From positions 11,952,963 through 12,016,962 of the forward strand of contig CM059194.1 in assembly GCA_030323885.1 (NCBI GenBank): 64,000 bases of DNA, given 5' to 3'. Below the pieces are notes generated by a model. That model searched no databases. It worked only from the letters and a program-made list of their open reading frames with translations, and was not told the DNA's origin. Source of the DNA: Branchipolynoe longqiensis. Taxonomy: Eukaryota > Annelida > Polychaeta > Phyllodocida > Polynoidae. This document shows, in pieces, positions 33,589 to 44,220 of this stretch. The position numbers were made by a program, and so were the translations under genes. Numbering within the stretch: the first letter of the stretch is position 1; each line of letters opens with the position of its first letter.

Positions 33589-34055
33589 TAGAGGTACCAG
33601 CCAGAGTTTATCTCGTCCAACTACATGTGTGTTTATTGTCTATCCGGAAGATATAAATAATCTGGGGTATAACTAGTTATGCTAATATTATTTAGGCTGT
33701 AGGGGGCCCTATTGTGACGCGACCGGCTGGGGGCTGGACGCTGTGCCGCCTGTACTCCCCCAATCAGGATGAAGAGTTGCGGGGAGCCGTTTTGCAGTCG
33801 GCGAGCTATCCTACAATCAGGACGAAGATATGCGGGGGAAGTGAGTTCGGGTGGCGCGACACACATTCGGTATCCAGTCAGCCGGAATTTTGACTTTTTG
33901 ATTGATTGCTTGTTACTTGATGTTGAACTGTTTGACTGTTGTATTTTGATGTTTGAACTATTTGATTAAACGGAGGGGCCTTTAGAGGTACCAGCCAGAG
34001 TTTATCTCGTCCAACTACATGTGTGTTTATTGTCTATCCGGAAGATATAAATAAT
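33589..34055 (+). repeat. B1-A2-B2 split repeats of PAT-like element, copy 2
   Basis: B1 at 33589-33661, A2 at 33662-33982, B2 at 33983-34055. Same units as 14023-14488. Here B1 follows the recombinase tail directly, without the MITE. Confidence 0.65.
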
Positions 34056-34216
34056 AGTGTCTTATCATCTTAATATCCAATATGAGGTGCATGCACCTCT
34101 GTGATATTAAACTGATTTTTTTTAATTGGGGTTTACTGCTCCAGTGCCATCTGTGGTAACTGCTTTGTGACACAGGAGACATATATCTTCTCCATGTGGT
34201 ATCCATAGATTCATAT

Positions 34217-34622
34217 TTGGGGCCCACAATAACCCATATGGACCCTATATGGGCTTTGTGTTATCTGACAGTGGGCCGTTGGGCCACCTTTGGGCCAATG
34301 GTGGCCTATGCTGGTATGGGTGGCTTGCCACCGTTGTTGGCCCGACAGCGGGTCAGTTGACAAAACAAAGTTGGCCCAATGGCGTCTTGCCACCGTTGGC
34401 CCGACGACGGCTTATCACCGTTGGCCCGACGGTGGCTTATCACCGTTGGCCCGGCAGTGTGGCCACTGTTGGGCCACTGTTAGGCCACCATTGGCCCAAT
34501 GGTGGCATATGCTGGTATGGGTGGCTTGCCACCATTGGCCCAACAGTGGGTAAACAAAACAAGGTCGGCCCGACGGCGGTTTGCCAGCTTTGGCCCGACG
34601 GTTCTGCGCTATCTGGGTAATA
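34217..34622. repeat. GGCCC-rich inverted/tandem array, copy 2
   Basis: Counterpart of 14640-15045. The central units read GACGACGG and GACGGTGG where copy 1 has GACGGCTG and AAGCGCGG. Length is the same in both. Confidence 0.6.
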
Positions 34623-34984
34623 GCACAAACAAACACCACATTAGTGTATATCAGATAATTCATTTTGTTACTGTTAACTTCTAGGATTCTAATTGTTCTA
34701 GTCTAGAAGAATGTAATAACAAATAGTAGTAACTCCTTCGTGGCAATGCATATATTTAGAAAACTACTACAACATTTCAGTAATATAAGTTATTTATTAA
34801 AAGTGTGATCCATACTTTACTGGGATTATATGTTTCATTAATTGCCAAATAACTTAACAAATTGCTTCTGTGGAATATACACTGTGAATAGAATTATTCA
34901 TGTAGATAGAAATTCACTTTTATTTCAATTTCCATATATATATTTATGAAAAGAGTGAAATGAATGAACACATTGAGTACTCAC

Positions 34985-35098
34985 TTGTTTCACACTTGTG
35001 TCCGGTGTACCCAGGGCTACAGGTACAGCTGTAGCTATTCACATGGTCATTGCATGTACCACCATTTTGACAAGGGGTACTAGAGCACTCATTTATTT
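34985..35098 (-). CDS. EGF-like exon (duplicate of 15408-15521)
   Basis: Same 38-residue EINEC module with six cysteines, the same CTTTAG acceptor and GTGAGT donor in phase 1. Its conservation at protein level while flanking intron bases differ is compatible with either recent duplication or purifying selection; the divergence is too small to decide. Adds a further module to the protein if both pairs are spliced in. Confidence 0.92.
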
Positions 35099-36210
35099 CT
35101 AAAGGATGACAATTCAAGATCATTAGGTATACTGTCTTGACAGGCCAGGCTACATAAAGAAAGCGAACTGACACAACAATCCAATAAAACATTTCTTTTC
35201 AATAAAAATAGAACTGTTGCTAATGTGGACAAGGAGAGATGTCTATGCACAACTAAACAACTATTACAATGATCCAGCAAAGCAACAGTTGGCATATCCC
35301 ATTTATTGAAGATTTTATTTTAAACCAAAGAAAACCCAGACAAATTAAGAGAACAATAGAGCACAAGGGTCACACATATATAAACCTTAAATATGATGAC
35401 CTTGGAGCCACCCTGAGAGAATACCCTAGGTTTGGCTTTGTGCCCATTCCATGCCCTTCGCACCCTAGCCATTCTTTCCACCTAATCTCAAAAGCATCAG
35501 GATCCCTCCCCACTAGTTACCTTACTGATGAATCAAAAAGCAGCGTACAACAACAATTAGTCAAAGGAAATCAATAAATGAAGAAAAAGAAGATACAGAC
35601 AGTTAACAAATTACTGATCCACTCTAGCCCCAGTACTTCCTTCCCCTTGCAAATTTGTTTATTCAGTAATATTTAAAATCTACAAACTCCAAAGATTACA
35701 TACCTTAACAGTTGAAATACATCTAGCAGGATATATTTCATTTACATGAACAACTAAACAACGTCTAACACTCCCCACTTGCTTACAAAGTCTATACAGC
35801 CTATGAACTCCAACATGACTTACTCTAACAGTTGAAAGGCAACTAGTACTAGTAGTAGGATCCAAAGTTACATTATCTGCTTACCACCAATAATACTAAT
35901 ACATATCATGATTAACTAATATTCATAGAGCACAAAGTCTACACAGCCTATAAACCCACTAATATGATTTATGTCTTTGACTAAGTTAAACTACATTGTA
36001 TCTATTGATAGTTTTGGGGATGTTGTTGAATTAGTGAATTGTGAGTCATTAGTTGCGCTAGAGACTCCTACATGGCATCTTTGCAATGTCGATTGTCATT
36101 GCCTATGTTAGCCTATCTATATCTCAATTTTCTGACACATCATAATTACAATTGACAATCAAGGGGACTATCAACAAATTTGAAAGTGTGTGTGAAGAAT
36201 GAATAGCAAC
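35099..36210. other. intronic stretch, copy 2
   Basis: Counterpart of 15522-16633 with a few substitutions. Nothing further was recognised. Confidence 0.45.
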
Positions 36211-36324
36211 CTGTGTCACAGCGATCTCCAACATAACCAGGTTCACAGTTACAACTGTATGCATCAACATCGTCGGTACAGCTGGCATCATTCTCGCATG
36301 GGTTTGACCCACACTCATCTATAT
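36211..36324 (-). CDS. EGF-like exon, calcium-binding type (duplicate of 16634-16747)
   Basis: The DIDEC calcium-EGF module with six cysteines, identical at protein level to its duplicate. The unusual GTTGCT donor is preserved here too. About 1.1 kb of intron separates it from the other exon of the pair, as in copy 1. Confidence 0.9.
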
Positions 36325-36904
36325 CTAAAGGAAGAAAATATAAGTTCATTGAGCAGTTTGTCACATACTTAACATCATGCTTTAAGTGTTGCAAGCAAAT
36401 ATAAGTTCATTAAAGTTACATTCTCTGATGAAACATCTTTTTGTTAAAACCAAAACACTTACCTACATTTGATTATATGCCCACCTTAGATATTGGTGCA
36501 TTAAATTATACTTTGAGATAGTATATACAGAATAATCAGTGAATTCTTTAGCCCATCCCTTTGGACACCTACGTTGAGAAAATCCATTAGGCACGAAGGC
36601 CATTAACCAATTAGGTCAATATTGTGACCTCATTAGCATTGCCCTCATTCTAAGTACCATGTGAGCTTAGTCAGGTTCCAGGAGGTCTAGTGGGAACTTT
36701 GATGGCACCATGGCATAGTTTGCTAGCGTTGTTGCCAACAAATCTCACCACAATGGCAGTCTCAAAGTCTAAGCGCAGAGGTGAATTGAATATTCTATTA
36801 TCCTTTATAATCGCAATAGTGTGATGGTTTTGAGCTTCTGCCTCTAGGGTTAATGTAAGCCCATGCTGTACGCATAACTTATTTTGTATACCGAAAGAAG
36901 TAGG

Positions 36905-37428
36905 AGGTAGGAGCATGGTAGACTGCAGTAAACCCAGGAGAGAATCTGTAAACAGCTATACTGATAAAGTGTCAAATAAATTTAGCCATAAAAGCGTTGA
37001 CAATGTTGTCGAATATAGGGAACAGGGCGATTTTCTCTCTATGGTAGATTTAAAAGACGCATACAGGGCCATAGCCATTCATCCATCTGACAGGCCTGAT
37101 ATGGGACTTCCATGACCAACCGGAGAAGGGGCCCATGCACATGCTAGATAATAGATTGTGCATGGGGCTCTCTTCGAGCCTATTCGTGTTTTCAAAAATA
37201 TCTGACTTTATTGTAAGATGTGCCATGAGAGAAGGGATAGATAAAGTAGTGAATTATCTAGATGATTTTTGGATAGTGTCTCGTGAATATAAAACTGTGG
37301 TATTCCAACAAAATAAGCTAATTGCATTGTTTTGACAGCTTGGGTTTTTACGTTATCTTTAAGAAATTGAAATCACCGGCTACTGAAATAACATTTCTGG
37401 GAATTATTAATTATGCAAAGCTGGAAAT
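36905..37428 (+). pseudogene. PAT-like reverse transcriptase remnant, copy 2
   Basis: Reading blocks: VNSYTDKVSNKFS, then FLSMVDLKDAYRAIAIHP (motif A, near 37030), NRLCMGLSSSLFVFSKI (near 37150) and NYLDDFWIVS near 37250, where the YLDD active site is intact. Frames shift twice. The region ends at LGIINYAKLE, where the GC-rich YR element is inserted at 37429. The RT reading region continues at 42250 with KLPLDKLTKLILHC, so the insertion is clean. It is the same family as 31926-34055. Confidence 0.8.
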
Positions 37429-37779
37429 GATATGCGACGAAGGAGGAAGAGCAGGCAGAGGTGGAATAAAAACACTTTATTCAGTGAGGAAGATCAAGTG
37501 CAATAATGAGGTAATCAATCAATGTCACAAAATAATCAATCAATCAAGGTAATATCAATAAAAATCAAGGTAATGGTAAGAAGATCATGAGAGAGTCCAT
37601 GGGGAGAAATGTCAAAGTCAGGAAGTGGGGAGGCGGCCCAAAGAGCCCTCCACCCTATGAGAGGAAGGTGTGTAAGTAAGGGAAGGTGGGTGGAGAAAAA
37701 AGTGTGAGTGCTGCAGGGGCGAGTGGAGGCGAGTGGCTGGGAGCAGCAGGGCGGCCGGGTTATAAGGCCGGAGAAGGGG

Positions 37780-38680
37780 GGGGGAATTATGTAAGAAGTC
37801 AACGGTCAGGAAGGGGGGAGGCGCCCCAAAGAGCCCTCCACCAAACGGGGGGAGCGCACTGGCAGGCCTGGGCTGGCCCCCGGCGCAGGCTATGCAGGGT
37901 GAAGCTGTTGGGGGCAGGAACAGCGAGGGCTCTGAGAGCGCATCGCAGAATGGCTGTTAGTGTCCGAGGGTCCGCCTTCATTATGCCCTAAGGCATAATG
38001 AAGGCGGGATCGGCGAGGCTAGCCGGAACCAGAGCCACGGAGGCGCCCCAGGAGGCAACAGGGCAGAGAGGAGCGCCCGGCGAGGCGGGCACAAACAGGG
38101 CGACCACCCTCGAGGGCAGGGCGATGGTCTTGGAGCTCCGGAGGGTGATCCGGAGGCCCCCGGGGGCCGGGGCGACATCGGCGCAGGTGATAGTGTGGGG
38201 GCCGCCTCACACCTCGGGACTGGGAGAGAGGAGGCTGGACTGCTGAAGCATCCCGTAGTACCCAAAGAGGAGGGCGGTCCGAGGGATGTCGCCTGAGGGG
38301 GCAGCCGCGGCCAGGTGGGCGGCGACGGCCGCGAGGTGGGAGGGCTGGCCGGGCGACGTGTCCGGAGGCCCGCTCCCCTCCCCGGCAAACGTCTCGCGCG
38401 AGGCAGGAGCCAAACCCGGAGGGGTCGCCCCCGGCCACCTCAACCCAGGAGCTCTCCCCGGAGAGGGCGTTTCGGTCGGAGGCCGTGGCGATGGAGCGGG
38501 CGTAGAGGGCGGTGGGGTAGGTGGCGACATTGAAGGCGGATGGAGCCAGAGGGTCACGGCCATGGCCCGAGGCAAAGGCTACATAGCCCTCGGCCTGGCA
38601 TCGGCGATTCTTCCAGGTGGAAGGGGCGAGGGAGGCGACGCGGAGCCCTCCATGGCGGCGACCTCGGATGCCGTGTAACC
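37780..38680 (-). pseudogene. tyrosine recombinase of family D, copy 2
   Basis: ALLFGYYGMLQQSSLLSP near 38270 aligns with the first catalytic box, but the arginine (usually in LRQSNL) is glutamine. DPRTLTAILRCALRAL leads to FTLHSLRRGPAQACQ near 37900, the second box. The nucleophilic tyrosine region is absent: sequence after the box turns into the repeat A2/B1. A 16-bp perfect palindrome at 37972-38007 contains an in-frame TAG. It cannot encode an active recombinase. Confidence 0.7.
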
Positions 38681-38685
38681 GATAA

Positions 38686-39260
38686 TCAGAGTCCGGGGTT
38701 GTAAGGGAAGTCGTCGTGGCAAGGGTAGGTGTGGACAAGCCCGAGGCGGGCGAACTCTCCTCGGGCCACGCCAGCCCAATGCCCGGGGAGGTGGGCACGG
38801 CTGAGAGCATCGTCGAGGACGAGGTCGGCCCCGGGCTTGTGGAGGATGGTGAGCTCGAAGCAACCCTCGGCCGCCATTAGCCAGAGTTCACGCGCACATG
38901 TCCCGAGGGTGGGTCCCGGCCCCGCCCTGACTCGAGGGAGGCGGTGGAGGCCATGTTGTCGGTATTTATGACAAGGTTGGCCCCGACGACGTCGTCCGAG
39001 GGGAGGGCGCGGAGGGCCACGACGAGGTTGACCGCCTCCAGCTCGTGGATGCTCGGGAAGTGGGCGCGGAAGGCGGCGGAGTACCCTCGGGCATAGCAGT
39101 GGGTTGAGGAGTAGGCTCCCCCACCCATTAGGCAGGAGTCGCACTCGATGACGACCCTCTGGGTCACGGAGAACGTGGAGTCCATTGGAGGCCCATCCAT
39201 AGGCTGCGAACCACCTGAGGTCCCGGAGGGCCTCATCCCCGAGGGTGATGGAGCCGAAGC
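38686..39260 (-). pseudogene. RNase H domain of family D, copy 2
   Basis: VVIECDSCLMGGGAYS near 39140 supplies the first aspartate, FPSIHELEAVNLVVALRAL near 39050 the glutamate, NLVINTDNMASTASLE near 38970 the third acidic residue, and DLVLDDALSRAHLPG near 38800 the closing box. All acidic positions are present, but frameshifts separate the start, middle and end. RNase H degrades the RNA strand during reverse transcription. Confidence 0.75.
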
Positions 39261-39329
39261 CGAAACAGCTGCGCAGAGCCATGAAGAGGCGGGCCATGAA
39301 CTTCCTCATGGGCAGGACGCAGCAGCCGA

Positions 39330-40026
39330 CATGGTTCAGGCGGCTGAGGATGCTTTGGAGCTCCTGGCACCCGAGGGTGGGGCGAGCGATCCGGGCCTCA
39401 CAGTCGGCCACGAGTTCATCGACTTTGTCGGGGGTGATGCGGGTGGTCATTGCCTCGCTGTCGACCGCGAAGGTGAGGTGCACGGCAGGAGGGTGGAATT
39501 TTCCTGAGGTGACCTACAGGCCGAGGGCGCCGACAAGGGCGATGAAGGCGTCGAAGGCCTGGCGGGCCCTCAGGTATGTGAGCTCGCACCCGACAAAGTT
39601 GTCCACATACAAGAGGGCATGGAAGCCCTCGTGGCGAAGAACCCAGGCGACGGCGGAGGTGACCTGGACGCAGGTCACCCCCAAGGAGTGGCATCCAAAG
39701 GGGAGGGCGAAGTCGACGTAGGTCGCCCCGTCGAGGGTGATGCCGAAGAGGGGGCATAAGAGGGGGTCGGCACGGAGCTGGCGGTAGGCCCTGGATATAT
39801 CCGCGGTCCAGGTTTACGCCCCCGTGCCCTCCCGGAGGAGGCGGCGGCCCACGTCGGCGACAGAGGGGAGCCTGTCGGCATGGGGGCCTGCCTAGATACT
39901 CGCGGCGGGGGATGCCGGCATTGACGCTGCCCCCGGGAGGGTAGGACAGGTCGACGATGACCCGCCTCTTGCCAGGGTCGGACTTGGGGCGGGTCATCAT
40001 GGGGGAGACCTGGGCCCAGTGGGTGA

Positions 40027-40057
<31 letters not shown>

Positions 40058-40464
40058 GAGGAAGGGGCCTGCGAGAGCGCCGTGGGCAAGTCCCGGAGGT
40101 GGGCCTGGTGCTCCGGGGCCTCCCGGTGGTTGGTGTAGGTTGGGCGGGGAGGGGCATTGGCGGGGTAGTTGGCTGGGAAGCCGAACTCCAGGAGGTCAAT
40201 CAGGTCTTGGTCGTGATAGTCCTGGAGGCGGCTTCGCCAGGCGAGGATGTGGAGGCCTGACAGGAGGGGGATGCGGGCAGCAAAAAAATTAGGTAGGCCC
40301 GCAGTACGGAGGGCGTCGTAGGCCTGGGAGAAGGTTGGGTATCGGTCCCAGGTTGCGCCGGAGAGGTGTGGCCATATGGAAAGGAGGGTAGGGTGGTAGA
40401 CGTGGGGGGTGGGGCCGCAGGAGGGGGTGGCGGGGAGGGTGTCCTGGAAGTCAGGGTTAACCAC
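39330..40464 (-). pseudogene. reverse transcriptase of family D, copy 2
   Basis: Begins with LLEFGFPANYPANAPPRPTY near 40230 and continues RRVIVDLSYPPGGSVNAGIP near 39950, TADISRAYRQLRADPLLCPL near 39790, then FALPFGCHSLGV near 39690. The active site reads LYVDNFVG (39590-39612) where YLDD-type is expected: the second aspartate is asparagine. Stops: TAA at 39814-39816 and TAG at 39514-39516. A G-run of about 30 bases at 40027-40056 breaks the N-terminal part and is probably unreliable sequence. Copy 1 has the same stops and substitution. Confidence 0.8.
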
Positions 40465-41254
40465 GTCGGCAACGGGCTCTCCCAGGTCGCCGAGGTGGGG
40501 GGGTCAGGGAGCGGGGGGAGGGGAGGGGGGAGAGGCGGGGTTGTTGCCACCGGGGAGGCGGGGAGGCGGGAGCGGGGGAGGAGGTGCGTGGGGGTGGTAG
40601 AGGGGGTGGGCGAATTCGTCAGCAGTGGAGGGGCGGGTGCCCCGGCGGTTTGGTGATTGGGGGGGGGCGGGGTGGGGGTGTGGGGTTGCCGGGGGGTCAG
40701 AGTCAAAGTCAGGGAGGTGGTGGATGTAAGCGGTGTCAGCGGGGGCGGGACCGCGGGGGCGTCGGATGCGGGGGCGAGGGCGGTGGTGGCGGGGACGGCG
40801 GCTGCCATCGGTGAAGTCAGGACAGGGGGCGGTGGAGATGTGAGGGGTGTGGTCGGGGGCGTTATGTAATGGATCACCAGCTGTGGGGTGGGGCGGTCAG
40901 ATGAGAGGAGGGCGGTTGGAGCCGGTTGGTTGGTGGGCGCTACGTCAGCCCTGGAGGTGGTCGGGTGAGCGGCCGCCGCCGTCGGGTGAGTGGCCGGCGG
41001 GACTCCCGGTGCTCGGTGGGCGATGACGGGGGTGATGGCTGTGCCAGGGCGAGGGTTGGCGTCAGGAGTGACGTCATCACAGCGGAGGCAGTTGTGGTGG
41101 CGGCTGGGGGTCCGGGGATGTGAGGGGGCCTCCCGGGGGGCCGCAGTGGGCCGGGGCCGGTGCTGGCCCCCCGCCAGGGATGGCAGGCGGTCGGGGGGAG
41201 GGCTCCCCTGGGGGCGCGCGGCCTGGGCCTCGGAGGTGTGTCGCCGCCGCTGGA
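40465..41254 (-). pseudogene. proline-rich linker region of family D
   Basis: A long frame rich in P, T, S and A, with runs such as PPPPP and TPLTSPPPP, lies between gag and RT. Composition alone (strand-biased C-rich DNA) could produce it, so it may be a low-complexity linker or just the consequence of base composition. It recurs in copy 1. Confidence 0.45.
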
Positions 41255-42230
41255 CTAAAAATCTGGCGAGGTGATCTCGGGGGCAGCAGATGTGCACTCC
41301 CGGGTCCGTTTGGTGAAGCAGACTGCCTCGCTGTGGACGGTCAGGATGCGTCGCAAGTTGGCGCAGTACGCGCATGCGTGGCACTTCCTGGAGCCCTGCT
41401 CTCAATGTGCCTCACCAGTGGGGGCGAGGTCGCCTGAGGCGGGGTCGGGGATCCACGCAGGGCAGGGCAAGCCGTATGCGTCTCGGGTGTAAGGGGTGCA
41501 GGGCTCAGCCTGGGAGGAGCGCGGCTGGGCGGCGGCAGGGCGGGTGGAAGCTGTGGAGCGGGAGGCGGCGGCTCGGGAGGTACCGGGGGCAGTCGCGGGG
41601 GCGGTGATGACGTCCAGCTAGACGCGTTAATAGCTATGGGGTCGTGCCACCCATCTGGGAGCCTCCCGTCAGCGATCCATGCGAACACAGTTTCTGAGTA
41701 TCTCCGGACGGTAGGCCAGGGATGGGTCACACAATCGTGCTGTACTGTCAGGTTATGGTGGAGGAGGCCTGGGATTGAGTCTGAGGGGAAGGCGGGATGC
41801 GACTCGAGCATCCGGAGGGCGAGGTTATACTCCTCCATGGTGGCCTCCCCTCTCTTGAGTGCCTTCCCCTCGGGCCCTCTCTCAATCAGGTCGTGGGAGA
41901 AGATGTACCCTGATGGGATACCTTTTCGTTGTCTTGTGTTTTGCGCCTCGGCCGACTCGAGGATCTCCCGAACTGCCTTGGCGGCAGAGGTGGGGCTGTG
42001 GTCCGGGGCGGCTCGGAGGGCGGCAGGGAGGCGGCCTGCTAGGTTGTGTAGGTGCCTTATCTGGTATACCGTCTGTAGAGGGGATGGACATCATGGTGGG
42101 GCGAGTGGCTGGGAGCAGCAGGGCGGCCGAGAAGCGGGGGGGGATTATGTAAGACGTCAACGGTCGGATGGTAGGGAAGAGAGAGTGGGGGCGGAGAGGG
42201 GGGTACTCCTCCTTCGCCGCGAATCAAACG
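41255..42230 (-). pseudogene. gag-like region of family D, copy 2
   Basis: SAAKAVREILESAEAQN near 41990, IPSGYIFSHDLIERG near 41900, HPWPTVRRYSETVFAWIADG near 41720 and then, after a frameshift, LPCPAWIPDPASGD near 41440 and HACAYCANLRRILTVH near 41365. The frame ends with TAG at 41255-41257 after ITSPDF, as in copy 4 (SADF). An in-frame stop lies in the cysteine-rich part. Copy 1 is equivalent. Confidence 0.7.
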
Positions 42231-42249
42231 CAATGGAAGCATTACGACC

Positions 42250-42310
42250 AAAGTTACCGTTAGATAAGCTAACTAAATTAATATTACACTGCTGCGGAGG
42301 GTGTAGGAGT
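42250..42310 (+). pseudogene. continuation of PAT-like RT after the YR insertion
   Basis: KLPLDKLTKLILHC continues the RT that was cut at 37428. Equivalent in copy 1 at about 23038-23098. After it the homology stops. Confidence 0.65.
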
Positions 42311-42352
42311 CCGGGGAGACCATGGTGTTAGAGGCCAGGGTTATAGGGGAAG

Positions 42353-42650
42353 TTGGCACTTCAAATATCTCAAAAGTTAGCCATTTAAAATAAAAATTAC
42401 TCAAACTAAAGTACGGTAGATTATAACGATCAACCTAATATATTTATCTCAGAAAATTACAGAAACTCAAAACCATCGGGCTATGCACCATTCAAGACCG
42501 ACAGCAGGTAGGCCTACAGTCTGATCGATCGTTTTGAGTTTCTGGCATTTTTTCTATATCAATATATTAGGTTAATCATTATAATCTACCTTACTTTAGT
42601 TTTAAGCTACTCTTATTTTAAATGGCAAACTTTTAAGATATTTGAGGTGC
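42353..42650. mobile_element. foldback element FB, copy 3
   Basis: Near-identical to 23143-23439, being part of the duplicated block. Confidence 0.8.
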
Positions 42651-42827
42651 AACCATGGATGCAAAATTAATTTTGGCATCCACGCCAAAACTCTGACACC
42701 ATAGACTGTCGCCATCTTGTCTTTTTGCATTCTTTTCCATTTCAGCCACTCTGTGCTGATTTAAATAGCAGTTGGGTACTGGAACCAGTAATTCCACTTC
42801 CAGTTCCACACTAAACCAATTTTCGCC

Positions 42828-43932
42828 AGTTGTGAGTCATATGTGGGTTCAAATTCACATGGAATCCATGACAAAAGTTGAAATGTTTGCAGGAATTCAA
42901 TATTTGTCGATAGCCATTGATAGTTTTGGGGATGTTGTTGAATTAGTGAAATATGAGTTATCAGTTGTGCTAGAGACTCCTAGTAACCTGTCTGATGCAT
43001 GTCTGGATTACCGTAGCAGATTACCTCCCTGTATTTTCTACTCTATTTACACAAGAGAATGACCAATTATAATATGGACACGACAGAGTATTGGAGTATA
43101 TTGTATTTCATCAGCCTGGGGCAGGTGACGCTAACGACAGGCTGTGTGAGGAGCGTGGTCGCATGGCGCTGTCTGGATGAGCTATGGCATTCGGGCATTG
43201 TTCGCGTGGACACCATGCTCAGGTAGAGATTGTGTGGTTTCGCGTGCATGTCACCTGTCATGGGGTGGTATCACGGTTGGATCACGGATCCTTAATTGGT
43301 TGCCAAGCATCCGATCATGGTAAGCAGCGCCGGGCAGGATGCCGCGCACCGATCCTCACCAGCGGCATAGTCAGATGGACGTGGCTGAGATTCTCAGCTG
43401 GCCCCGGCCAGAATTTGTTCTTGATTGACCTGGGTTGGTTGATTGATTTGAGTCATTTGATTGATTTGAGTCATCTGATTGATTTGGGTCAGTTGATTGA
43501 TTGGGTCAATGATTGATTTTGGGTCAGTTGATTGATGGTGTCAATAATTGATTGGGTCAATGGTGATTTAAGGAATTGTTGATGGAATATGAGTGTCTGG
43601 TCCAATGATGTAACCTATCATTAGTCCCTGGTTGTGTTGCTATTCTGTCCTGGCTTACCCTATTTTTGAAACTTTTTTTATATTTTGGTCATTCAGTTTT
43701 AAGGGGGCTTGGGCATGCAAGAGAATTAGCAGACACAACGCCGACAGTGACAGGATGGATAAAGACATTTTTAATATACAAATTAAGATTAACTCATGGG
43801 GGGGGGGTAGAACTAGTGTAAATAAGTAGTAAGGTAGCCGTTTCGAAGCCACCAACTATATTGGGACCGCCATTCTGGTATAGATTTTGGGCCTGTTCTT
43901 GTCAAAACAATTACTGTTAAACAAGTAGATGG
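42828..43932. repeat. duplicated intronic block, copy 2
   Basis: Matches 29837-30961, including the TTGATTGATT minisatellite (43432-43570). Starts 54 bp after the end of the larger duplication. Confidence 0.85.
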
Positions 43933-44220
43933 GAATGGGTACTCAAGGTGGTAGAGAACTGGAAAAAGATAGAACGATTGTGAAGAAAAGCCTTGACAGT
44001 GACTAAGGGAGGAGTGGCTAATACAGTGGAGAGTGTACATAAAGTAACATACAATGCATGGGCATTTCGGACGGGAAGGGTCCACAAATTTATTAAATTC
44101 TATTGAAAATCATATTGGCTCCACTGTATAGCACTCGCTCTGACCGGACCGAAAAGACGTAATGTTTCCGGGCTTCCATTTTCCTTGGCCGTTTGCGCAA
44201 GTAGAATGGAAGAGGAATGT

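Larger units (their letters stand above)
31926..34055 (+). mobile_element. PAT-like YR retroelement (family P), 3' two-fifths
   Basis: Starts abruptly in the RT thumb (LAHCCKVIR, DLVASAKKR) next to the LINE fragment, and runs through RNase H, tyrosine recombinase and B1-A2-B2 repeats to 34055. The order RT, RNase H, YR, split repeats is the PAT/Ngaro plan. The upstream RT, gag and A1 repeat are missing. The RT remnant of the same family lies at 36905-37428 and 42250-42310. Confidence 0.8.
37429..42249 (-). mobile_element. GC-rich YR retroelement (family D), copy 2, complete length
   Basis: A 4.82-kb element inserted into the family P RT. Ends: 5' GGTCGTAATGC..., 3' AATAAA then CGTCGCATATC. 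Removing it leaves the RT codons joined in frame with no duplicated target bases. Terminal repeats fit an A1-ORFs-B1-A2-B2 plan: A-like sequence at about 42095-42165 recurs at about 37731-37805, and B-like sequence (CCCAAAGAGCCCTCCACC) occurs at about 37830 and 37640. GC content is much higher than in the surrounding DNA. It is inactive (see domains). Confidence 0.85.
33375..42774. repeat. segmental duplication, copy 2
   Basis: Matches 13123-23562. It begins within the recombinase gene, where copy 2 continues upstream in register but copy 1 does not. It contains the second EGF pair and a complete-length GC-rich YR element. The sequence is clean enough that remnant reading frames can be followed, unlike copy 1 at 17.5-20.1 kb. 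Confidence 0.95.
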
